Below, one piece after another: positions 54,235 to 64,000 of a stretch of DNA of 64,000 bases (position 1 is its first letter; each line of letters starts with the position of its first letter). The DNA is from Larimichthys crocea (Eukaryota > Chordata > Actinopteri > Sciaenidae). Location of the stretch: the NCBI RefSeq assembly GCF_000972845.2, contig NC_040016.1, positions 24,298,304-24,362,303 on the forward strand, written 5' to 3'. The position numbers and the translations under genes were made by a program. Below the pieces are notes generated by a model. It ran no database searches. It worked only from the letters and a program-made list of their open reading frames with translations, and was not told the origin of the DNA.

Positions 54235-57200
54235 CTAGCCCTGGCAGGTGCTGAGGTCGGAGGCTTTCTTTCTGAGTTTTGCCAAAAGATCTCTAAGCTT
54301 TTCATCGAGTCCTTCGAGTTTTGCTGACTTCTGAAGGACTTCGTCCTGCAGCTGCCGGAGAGAATCTCCTTTACCTGGAAAAGCAGAAGAGTACACAAAG
54401 TGAGACAAAGTCTTTAATATCCGCAACAGGACCAGAACGTCAACTTCAACACAAAGGTCTTTTCAGCAATTTTAGGGGATCTAATGAGGGTAGACATTTT
54501 GGATGTTTACTGTCTGCCTGAAGACCTGAGGTGGACATGAAGAGTGAATAACATACTAAAAATAAACATTCTTTTTGAAGACATGTGGTGTTGTGGTTTT
54601 GCTGTATTACCTTCCAGAGCCTTCAACATGTTTTCTGTGGTGTTGGCCAGACCTCCAGCATCCTGCTGCAGCTTTGCCAGGCGATCCCCCACTGGCCCTG
54701 ACTCTCCACCCGACCCACTGGGTGGAATCACTTTTTTAAGATTATCCAGCTGCTTCTGTAAAGACAACAGGTCCTACAAACACATATGTGTGTTAGTTTC
54801 ATCAAAGCCAGGATTTTCAATTACTGAATCTTACACCTCAAACGTGCTGCTAAAGGGCCACAATGTTTTTTTTTGAACTATCAACATAAGTCGTCATTGT
54901 AATGTTTCAGCTTATTTTAATTGGCCCTTGTAAAATTAAATATTCATATTTCAAACTAGAACAGCTTCAGCAATTTTCTCACCTTTTCTGCCAAAGCAGC
55001 GTTATCTTCAGCATCGTCTGCGTTGTCCTTTGCACCCAGGGCCTTCTCGCTGCCTCTCTGCAGCAGATTTTTGAGCTCGTCCAGTTGAGGTTTCATCGGC
55101 TTTATCAATGACAATACATCATCCAGAGCCTTCTCTGCTGGAATCAGCTGGTCTTTGGCCTGCAAGAAGAAGATAACCACTTGAAAACTCAGTAAAGCCT
55201 AGCAAGCAGCTTTTATTGGAATCAAAAGACCACTATATCATCTATATCATCTAATGTATCCGTGCTACCTACCTTAGTTAGGTTGTAGTTCACATTGTCT
55301 ATGATATCCATGCTGCTCGTCAGTTTGTTCTTCACGTCAGGGAGGGAGTTTTCCAACGTGTCAAACTCTGTCAGCTTCTTATCCACATCAGCCTTTACTC
55401 CCACTGCCGTGTTCCTGTGAGTGTGTAACAGAAGAAAAAATCTTTAACATCAATGTGACATTTATCAACATTATGGTAAATGGACTGTACTTATATAGCG
55501 CCTTTCTAGCCTTCCGACCACTCAAAGCGCTTTACAGTTACATTACAAAAAACAGAGAAGCAGAGATAAAATAGTTGTGATGCTGAAATCATTAAAACAG
55601 TAGTAGTCAGTATGAGTAACAGTAGTCTAGTCCTGGAGAGCCCACCTGGCGTCCTGAGCTTCCTTTAGCAGTTTCCTGGCGGTGTCCAGCTGTGGCTCTG
55701 CCTCGTTCAGCACGGCCGTGCTGTCTGGTAGGTTGGCCGCCAGATTCTTCAACTCATCCAGCTTCCTCTTCAGAGCAGCCAGGCTGAGTGGCAGTTTGGC
55801 TTTCAGGATCCAGTCACTCACCTCCTGGATGTGGGTCAAGTTGGAGGATGGGTCTGTGCAGACAGAAAAGGGAAAAGTTGGAGACAAAACGGGGGAGGAG
55901 AGACTGACGTTGGGATCAGTCATTATTGCAGAAACCAGATGAAGCTCGGGTGAACAATCTTTACCTGACAGGAAATCTTTGAGCTCTTTCACAATGTCAC
56001 GCGTCTCCTTTAAATCTTCCTCTAGCTCATCTCTGGCCTGCTTCATCTTATTGGACAGCTTCTCTGCAGACTGTCTCACCTGGTTGGTTGTGTCGTGTGT
56101 GTCCTGGAGCTGTAAGGTATCAGAATGCTTTAGAATCTCTTTTCTTTAGAGAATAATCTGTAAATTCATCATTACAGTGATGACAGAGGAAAGAAAAACA
56201 CAGCAGTGTGTATGTGTGTGAACACACCTTCTCTGCAGCCTCTGTGATCTTCCCAGCGAGCTTCTCCAGTCGGTCTTTTACATCCTTCACGTCAGCGTCA
56301 GCCCTCTTACTCAGTGGCAGGGCACCAACGCACATTTCTCCCTTTTTACAAGGCGGGGTTCCCTCCGGTGGACACAACTCTCCACCCTCACACTGCAGAG
56401 GGGTGCAGGGCTCTGAGCGAACACTGCCGCATACCTGAAAAGTTACAGCAAAGATTTAAAAGGGAAATACAGAAACTGGTTTGATCTAAGAAAATAGCCA
56501 TTAGATCATAGAGTTTAACTGAATACTCAGTTAACTTCAATAGTTTGTAATGATATTCATGCTTTGAAAGGCCTTTCCTCTAGTGCCAACTTCTGGAGAT
56601 AGACTGACACTTTACTAACTTGCACTTTCTGAAGAAAAAGAAAATTAAAGGTGGTGTACATGCATACAAAGAATAGATAAACAGAAGAGAAATTGAATCA
56701 CTGAATCACTGTCAACCATCACGGCCTCTTGTTGATAAACCGAGGCCCTGTTGTTACCTGTTTGGCAACAGGAGTGAGGTCAGGTCGGGCCATGTTCTGG
56801 TTCAGTTGGTCCAGATCTCTGGTGTTGCCTGGCTGGACTTGCTGGTGAAGGTCAGTTGTCTCATCTCTGATATCAGCAGACTGCTTCACAGTTTTTCCAA
56901 TGGAATCCACTTTCTTTGCTGCATCTGTAGACTCATCGTACGCTTTCTTGATGGCAGAAAACGCTCCTGAATAGAACAGAAGAAGTCAGCATGTTAACTA
57001 CAGTGTCAGCATATCGAACTGTTTGAGAAACCAACTTGCTGATGAATTAGTCAGTATTTTGATCAGGTAAATGTCAAATATGAACATACATAAACATACA
57101 TATGTATGTTTTTGACATATTTGAAGTTTGAAGTTTTATTAGGAGATTAATTTTTTATTTGAGCCACTTGTGGGTGCTGTTACTTCATTTATGTATGAAA

Positions 57201-60200
57201 CTAACACCTGCTGCAATGATCACTAACAGATCAGAGTGACTGGTGTGTCTCTATGTCTGACCTGTATTGTCGGGATGGACAATGTGCACCGTTGCATTTT
57301 TCTTGGTTTCGTACTCCACAGTGAGGCGGTCCAGCAGATCCTGAAGTTTGTTCAGCTCTGAGTCCAGACCACGAGTTATCACCAGGGGTGCAAGGTCATT
57401 GTCAACCTCGTCCACCTTGTCCCTGTGAGACAGAAAAAGGATTGTTCAGTGATGTAGAAATGCAGAGCTTTGTAACAATACAAAATCAAATGTTTTCTTG
57501 TCAGCAGTCCCTCACCTGAGCTTGTCCAGTTTGGACAGAGCATCATCGACCTGTCTGACTACACTGGGCGTAAGGGAGATGGAGTTCCTGATCACATTCA
57601 GGCTGGCCTCCAGGGCACGGATGCGAGGCCCGAAATTTTGATTGACAGTAGGTCTAGTAGGAGAAGGGAAGCTGGGGGACAGTCTCTCTAAGGCTAAGCT
57701 GAGGTTCCGTCTCTGAGCGTCCATGGTGAAGTAGCAGGAGGGACATGCTTCGCAGGCAGGGAAGGAGTCACAGTGTCCACGACTGCAGGAGTCGCAGCGG
57801 GCCCCGGTGACGCCTGGCCGACACAAACAGGTTCCTGTTTGCTTGTTGCAAACTTCTGGAAGAGTTCCTTCAACATCACAGCGGCACGCTGTGGAGGAAG
57901 AGACAAGAAGATCAGAAGAGAATAACATAAACTCAAGCATATATGCATATATTGGAGGGCTTTTATCCTCCTTTATAATCAGAGGCCCACTTGTCATAGA
58001 CTTTGCTATGAACAGGTTGAAACAAGGTTCACTGGACTAGCTGTGAATCCTGATGAACCAAATACAAAAAAATGGTAAATCCTTTCACCATGGCTCATAC
58101 AGCAAACTAAAAAACAACCTTCAATGGAGTTATGCCTGCAGCCAACAAATGGCTAAATGAAATGATCAAAGAGGGTGGACTCACGTTGACAGCCTAACAG
58201 AGGGTTTCCATACGTGTTGTCTGCGCACTCAGTACATGTTCGGCCTCCAAAGCCTGGTCTGCACCGACACTGACCTGTCACCTGGAAAGAAGGAAACACA
58301 GCTGATGTTGTTTGTAAGGACTAATACTAACTGCTGAGGATCTAATAAAACAACCTTAGAGGACGATTTACAGCAGCTGAACTGGTGCTAATAACAGTCC
58401 TAATTCATTCTAACTGTGCATACATCTAGTTGCATTGTACCTAAATGTTAATTGTATTAATAAATTCATAAATGTTAATAACCAGATGAATTATTTATAC
58501 ATATTTCAGCATTCATTTGAAAAGCCTTCCCACCCCTGCATCAACATTTATCTACATCTCTGATATATTCATATTCTCCCAACATGTTATTGAATATTTT
58601 CATTTTGCTGATGGAACACATTGTTGGAAATTTAGTTGAGAAAACAAATATTTATATACATTTTAGAACTGAAACAATGAATCAATATAAAAATCTATCA
58701 AATCAGTTTAAAAATTGATCGAGTCATTTTTTAAACAAAAAATATGTGCTGGTTATAGCTCCTCAAATATTTCTTAACAATGCAATGTTTTATATCATGT
58801 CACTGTCTGAGAATGTGGATGATGATGTCATACCTGGTCACAAGTATCACTGTAAGACCTGGTGGGGTCACAGCCACAGGCTTCACAGTGTCCTGACAGC
58901 AGTGGTTTCCAGTATCCTTTTGAACACACGTCACAGGTCAGACCGTGGAAGTGGGGACGACATGGACACTGTCCAGTTACAGAGTCACAATCATCTGACA
59001 GTGAACCGTCTGAAGAACAGGAACATTCTGGACAGCAGAGGTGACATCAGAGTTAGGAAGAAGTACTGGACAGTTGGATCAGATTTTATAGTGGCAGTAA
59101 CAATGAAGTCAAGTCAACATTAAATACTTCATCAAATCAGAAAAATTTAATTCCTGATTGTTCAGATTGGTGCCTTCAGGAGCTGAACAGAAGACAAACA
59201 CAGCTGACAGTGGTGTGATATGAAGGTGTTAGATGACTCACTGGTGCAGCCCAGAGGGTTGGAGGCACTCAGGTTGTAGTATCCTCTCTTGCAGCGATCA
59301 CAGCGGGGACCTCCAACGTTCGCTTTACACTGACATGAGCCGGTGCTGTCTTCACACCGGCCTCCATTCACTGTCCCCTCAGCACTGCAGATACAGCCTG
59401 TCAGCAAACACAGCAAACACAACATGAGCCACTCACCACAGATCTTAATCCACATTAAAATACTTTTTACATTTTTGAAGATAAAGTTATAAATAGGCCA
59501 CAAGAAGAAGATGAGAAGGCCACAACAAGACACCAGAGAAGTGATTTTATGTGAAGAAAAGGAGACGACGAAGTATGAAATGTGAACCAATATGTAATCA
59601 GACTCCTGTACAGGGGTTAATTTGTTACTAATGTACCACTTACGTATGCAGGCATCAGGACGGTCCATTCGGCTGTTGGGGTTTGGCTGGTAGCCTGGGG
59701 CGCACTGGTCACACTTAGGTCCTGTGGTGTGGTGCATGCAACCCGTGCACACACCTCCACTCCTCCGCCCGCTGGCCTCGTACACTGCCTCATCAAAATG
59801 ACAGCGCTCGGCGTGGTTGTTACACTCGCAGCCTGCAGAAAAGGGATGAGCATACAGTTTTTAATATCATGGTGATTAGCCTTGTTTCAGAGAGAAGTGT
59901 AACGGTTATGGATAATGCCTTACGTTGGCAGGTATGAGTGTTGCCCTCCACTGCAGGTCTCCAGGGCAGATCATTGTAGAGAGCAGCACAACGTTCACAG
60001 TTTACACCTGCTGTGTTATGCTGGCAGTCACACTGAGGATTCACCTACAAACACACACACACACACAAAGGATCACGGTTTTGGGGGGGGGGCAGATAAG
60101 GTCTCCTGGTAGCTATGAAAAATCTAAATAAGAGGGAACCCTGTTGTGTTTCAAAGCGTCTTGGTACATTTGTTCCTAATGTAAGGAGAAACTATATAGC

Positions 60201-61161
60201 AAAGAACTTGTCTAGCGTACCTGTATGCTGTTGGACAGTGGGTAGTTGTTGGTCTCTGGCAGACATCGGTTGGCGTGTCCATGGCACATACAGCTGCCCA
60301 TCACTCTCATCTCCCTGAGGGCGTAAAATCTACTGAGAGCTCTGCCTGGTAGACGTGGCACATCGCCAAGTTCTGTCATCCTCACCCTCAGCCCAGTTAA
60401 CCCAGACACATCTGTGGATGAGACAGTCGTGATTCAGAAGGCTGCAACCTTTAACCCTGTGTGCACTGTGGTGACTCAAGAAGTCATTCCTGACAGACAG
60501 ACTTACCTTCAATTTTTTGGCTGTTGGGAGCTGGGACATAAGCATACTGACGCAAAGGACTGAACTCGATCTAGAGGAGAGAAAAAGGAAGTAAGTAAGT
60601 AATCAAAGTAATAATAAGAAGAACTTAAATAGTGTTTATCCTGCTAATTGTCTATTATAGCCTGATTAATTAGCCAAAGCACACATTGCTTGTCCTTACT
60701 CTGTGATCTTGGTATGGGTTTGCTCCTGTAGGGGGCAGTGTGTAGCAGTATGTGTCTTCCAGGCTAAGAGGTGTCCTTGTGGGGACGCCAGGAAAAGCTT
60801 TTTGACAGTCTGTAGCCAAGTAGAGAGCGGGCTGCCACGTCCTGCCATTATCCAGTGTCCTCTCTATGATGAAGTTACTGGGACGAGGACCCTGCAGAGA
60901 ACAACAGAATGTTGTATGAGAGCTAAAAATGCAAATATACTGTGTGTTTCATAACATTTATTCAACTTTAAACAGAAAAGACAGAAGTGAACAGATTCAG
61001 GAGGTTCCAGACTGAACTATACCTTGAAGTTGAGCACCAGGTTGTCAAGCTGGAACAGGTTGCCGAGGTCAAACTCAAGAGTGACTGGATTCACCTCTAC
61101 AGGACGAACAAGCAGACAGATGACACAATTTGACAGATGTTCACAGAAAATTCTTTGATTT

Positions 61162-61241
<80 letters not shown>

Positions 61242-61363
61242 TCCCCACCTTTCCTGGACTGCCACCATCTATCTGGTCCAGAAGTGGACAGGACATCCTG
61301 GACAGTGTGGGCCAGGGGACCATCTGGGTTCCTGGAGTCGCATGGACAGCACTTCATCCGTCT
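54235..61363 (-). CDS. lamb3: Laminin subunit beta-3, lacking only the 5'-most exon(s)
   Basis: Beta chain of laminin-332, an extracellular basement-membrane trimer (alpha3-beta3-gamma2) anchoring epithelium. There are 20 in-phase exons: 61363-61249, 61096-61023, 60891-60700, 60570-60507, 60411-60221, 60044-59924, 59832-59644, 59397-59242, 59027-58834, 58281-58185, 57888-57516, 57422-57262, 56966-56758, 56434-56228, 56109-55965, 55853-55646, 55414-55273, 55159-54983, 54773-54611, 54374-54235 (3,318 bases, 1,105 aa plus stop). Domain order: laminin N-terminal domain (from [16 protein letters not shown] at 33-38), six Cys-rich LE modules (about 186-510), coiled coil, the beta-knob with [24 protein letters not shown] cysteines (713-745), coiled coil, and a C-terminal DLSTCQG whose Cys would pair with gamma2. 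The L4 domain IV of beta1/beta2 chains is absent, the beta3 hallmark. Human is about 1,172 aa, so roughly 60 residues (signal peptide and start of the LN domain) are missing. They are not recognisable up to the window end. Confidence 0.95.
55476..55545. repeat. Fish SINE/LINE-type repeat fragment in lamb3 intron
   Basis: ATGGTAAATGGACTGTAC followed by TTATATAGCGCC and CTCAAAGCGCTTTACA is a widely distributed fish repeat motif. It is 5'-truncated or partial here. Confidence 0.55.
61160..61244. repeat. (CTTT)n microsatellite at a lamb3 donor
   Basis: About 21 perfect CTTT units. On the lamb3 strand they read (AAAG)n and begin about six bases after the donor GT of the first visible coding exon. 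Confidence 0.98.
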
Positions 61364-64000
61364 CTATGAAACAAACAAACAAACAAACAAAAAAACCACA
61401 AGCAAATCAGTAACACTGGACTTTCCTGCCTTGTAATATTTGGTGTAATATTTAGTGTATGTATCTGAGTGTTTGTCCTGAAACTGACCCATGGACCTCA
61501 CTGCTGTGCCAGCTAGATAAACGGTGTGGCTGAGCAGGTCACACAGTGGGCAGAAAATCAATAAGCCTCAGATGGGAAACCTGATGATTACAGTCCACAG
61601 AGTTTTATATTGTGTTAAACAATGTTTTGACAGAGCTGGCCAGCAACTTGGGGGCAAACAGATGAGAGAGGAAGTACCTCTGTATGTACAAGTGCAAACA
61701 TTTTGAATGAAATAAACGTGAGCGGCTGATTTAGCTGTTCATGAAGACACAGTATGTTTGTGAATATATGTACTTAATTCCCACACAAGTGCTCACATGA
61801 CTGACAGCTTGGCAGCTGCTTTCATCAGTCAATATTTATTAGCTCCCCCCCTGTGCTGGTGCTCTGGACGTGGCTGCCACTCTGGCACACATACCATGGC
61901 TGCTATCCCTGTAGGTAAAAGTTCCCTCTGGGTTGCTGATTGTTACAACATTAAGGCCTCAATCATGTTTTCCCCTCCAGCGACGTGCCTCAACTCACTC
62001 AACAACATTTGTAGACAGTAAGATAATACAGATATACATATTATTTTATCTATACATATTAGTTTAATGTTTTTATTTACCTGTTGATAGCTGTATGTCT
62101 ATATCTAGCTATTTGGGGTTAAGTACATTGACCAATAACACTTCAACATGCAGGAGGAGCCGGGGATCAAACCACCAATCTTCTGAGTAGAAGAAACTTT
62201 ATCTTTGAATTATCATCATCACCTTCAGTCTTCACAAATGAGGGTCACAGCCATGTCAGTGAGATAAAACCCTGCAGATAAACAGCTCGGCCTCAACATC
62301 ACGGAGTCCTGATTTGACCCCTGCTGTATAACTGTAGTTCACACCATGCAGAAGCACCTCATCCAGCTTAAAGTGTGCAAATCTTGTCTGATTGCAAAAC
62401 AATGAATCTTATCTAATCTCAGCTCATGAAGATTACACCTGTGTCAAAGACTTGGGTGTGTCAGTGTCAGTTTCACTTCATCTCAGTGACTGCAGTAAAG
62501 CATGAGAGGAGATTCTTCGTAACTTTATATTTGGAGGTTAAGAGTGACTCAATGTGAACTTTTTTCAAGGTTTCTGACTTTTTGGCACTGCAGTATACAT
62601 ACACACAGTCTTTGCATTTTGTGTTGACAGCTGACTGTTGCAAAAACTGTATTTGATCATGGGTATAAAGTCCACAGTGGACAGTTTGATGAATTAGTTA
62701 GCTGGAATGAATCATAACACTTTACAAACTGTGACTCATGATGATTTCACACATGAATGAACGCAGGGTGTATCATGAATTACTCTTGGTCATCACTAAC
62801 AAATCAAGTCACTGTGGCTGTATTTGATTCATTCACACTTAGTTGATCAGCAGTTAAGGCATGTAAATGAATTTAGATGCATCAAATTAGCTGGATTCCC
62901 TTGATATCAAAGCTCATTTCAGACCCTCTCTGAAAGCAGAACAGAACCTGTTCATATGCATGTGTGCAAAAAAAAAAAGCAGGAATGAAATCTCTGGTGT
63001 CAGTTACAGGTCAGAGCCCATGGTCATATTATACAATCTAACATTGATAGCAGGATTGATACCAGAAGGCCAAAAATGGATTTGGGGCCCCAAAATAAGC
63101 TCAGGCTACCGTGGGAACATTATATTTATTATATTATATTTCCAGGATGATTTTCTACTTTTTACTGTATGTGTAGTCAGTCTGACACAGTACCACAATG
63201 ATTTCCCCTGGTGTCATCTGAAATGTATGTATTCATAGAACCCATCAAAACTATTTATATTTTTCCATACATTTGCAGATGATGTAGCAATTGCAATGAA
63301 AATGAACTCATATTACCATCAAATAAAAACATTCATAAATAAATAAATAAATAAATACATCGTTGAGTGCAGTCTACATAAAAGAGAGACCTAATGAGGT
63401 AATGAAGCTGCAATAAAACCTGACATATATATTAAACCATTCAATGACATGGTAACTCAATTACACTTAATGATTTACTACAACGTCTGGTGCTTGCAGC
63501 AGTGTGATGAAGCATACCCAACGAGATCTGACAAGTTTCCTGTAATTGCTCTGAGGGCTTTCATTTTATTGTTGTTGGTTTTTACTGGCAGTCAAGCATG
63601 CGTGAGTGTGTGTCAGCTCTGAGATATAGCTCAGTGTTCTGCCCCTCCCTGTCTGGACAAGGTGTGGCTCAGGTAAGACAAAAAAAAAGGGAAAGCATTG
63701 ATCAATCCAGCCTAACACAACTTTCCGTTCCCTGGGGCGCAGCACAGTGCACACCCTGCAACACTGTGAGGTATGACTGTTGTGTAACATCAACACAAAC
63801 ATTATCCTGCCTGTTGCTCTGTCCAATTCACGTAGATAAAGTTACATTATGTAATATAATAATAATAAAGTTTAATACAACTTCTTTTTAGAAGATGGCA
63901 TTTTCCATGGTGTAGCAGAGTCATTATTTAGAGATGCTGGAGCTTATTTATTATATTCTCCACTTGTGTGAAGTTTCTAGTTACTTTTTCATTTAACATC
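61364..64000. other. Presumed lamb3 first intron / upstream, no exon found
   Basis: No reading resembling the start of a beta-laminin (a CYPP..DLL.GR...ASSTCG-like stretch preceded by a signal peptide) was found on the minus strand. The region is AT-rich with an (AAAT)n run at about 63,337-63,357. The missing 5' exon is either past the window end or too diverged for me to see. Confidence 0.5.

Noticed and set aside
61017..61436. Frames with long KERK or FLSF repeats
   Set aside because: Translation of the (CTTT)n microsatellite.
61493..61561. Minus-strand peptide CPLCDLLSHTVYLAGTAVRS as the missing lamb3 5' exon
   Set aside because: Only a vague resemblance to the DLLxGR region; phase does not match the next exon and the expected ASSTCG/TYCTQYGEW-type motifs are absent.

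Overview
The window is vertebrate nuclear DNA, almost certainly from a ray-finned (teleost, probably percomorph) fish. The evidence is three many-exon genes with teleost-like proteins (usp48, camk1g, lamb3), consensus GT-AG splice sites, fish-type interspersed repeats (several copies of a LINE/SINE tail ending in repeated TTGAT, two hAT-type elements, an RLE-type LINE) and many microsatellites. No prokaryotic features are present. Exon structures below were assembled by hand from reading frame, splice sites and phase. All three gene models join in frame throughout.

Left part (1-26 kb): repeat-rich and gene-poor. It opens with a GCTAATG-type minisatellite. On the minus strand at 2.3-3.3 kb lie two spliceable exons of an HMBOX1-like homeobox, broken by a TGA stop, a frame change and loss of a homeodomain arginine. 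A 10-N gap at 3,834 is flanked by two identical 165-bp copies, which looks like an unmerged assembly overlap. From 4.9 to 8.0 kb is an unrecognised two-exon gene for an acidic Ser/Asp/Glu repeat protein with a TATA box and a poly(A) signal; its frame continues, still acidic, through four stop codons. From 9 to 22 kb the sequence is a mosaic of one dispersed repeat family plus minisatellite, a ~6-kb segment with ~480-bp inverted ends, a probable LTR fragment, pyrimidine tracts and an orphan exon-like segment at 11.1 kb. From 22.2 to 25.4 kb is a decayed LINE coding for reverse transcriptase, zinc knuckle and restriction-like endonuclease, interrupted by another repeat's tail and followed by an inverted copy of its own 3' part.

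Right part (26-64 kb): usp48 (minus strand, 27 coding exons, complete, 1,050 aa), then a spacer with a 203-bp tandem triplication, a hAT MITE and a long SINE/LINE copy. Next come camk1g (plus strand, 11 coding exons, complete, 421 aa) and lamb3 (minus strand, 20 coding exons, 1,105 aa; only the extreme 5' end is missing). camk1g and lamb3 are convergent, with candidate poly(A) signals about 80 bp apart. They are neighbours in tetrapods too, so this is an old linkage. The three genes act separately: a nuclear deubiquitinase, a membrane-anchored calcium/calmodulin kinase and an extracellular basement-membrane subunit.
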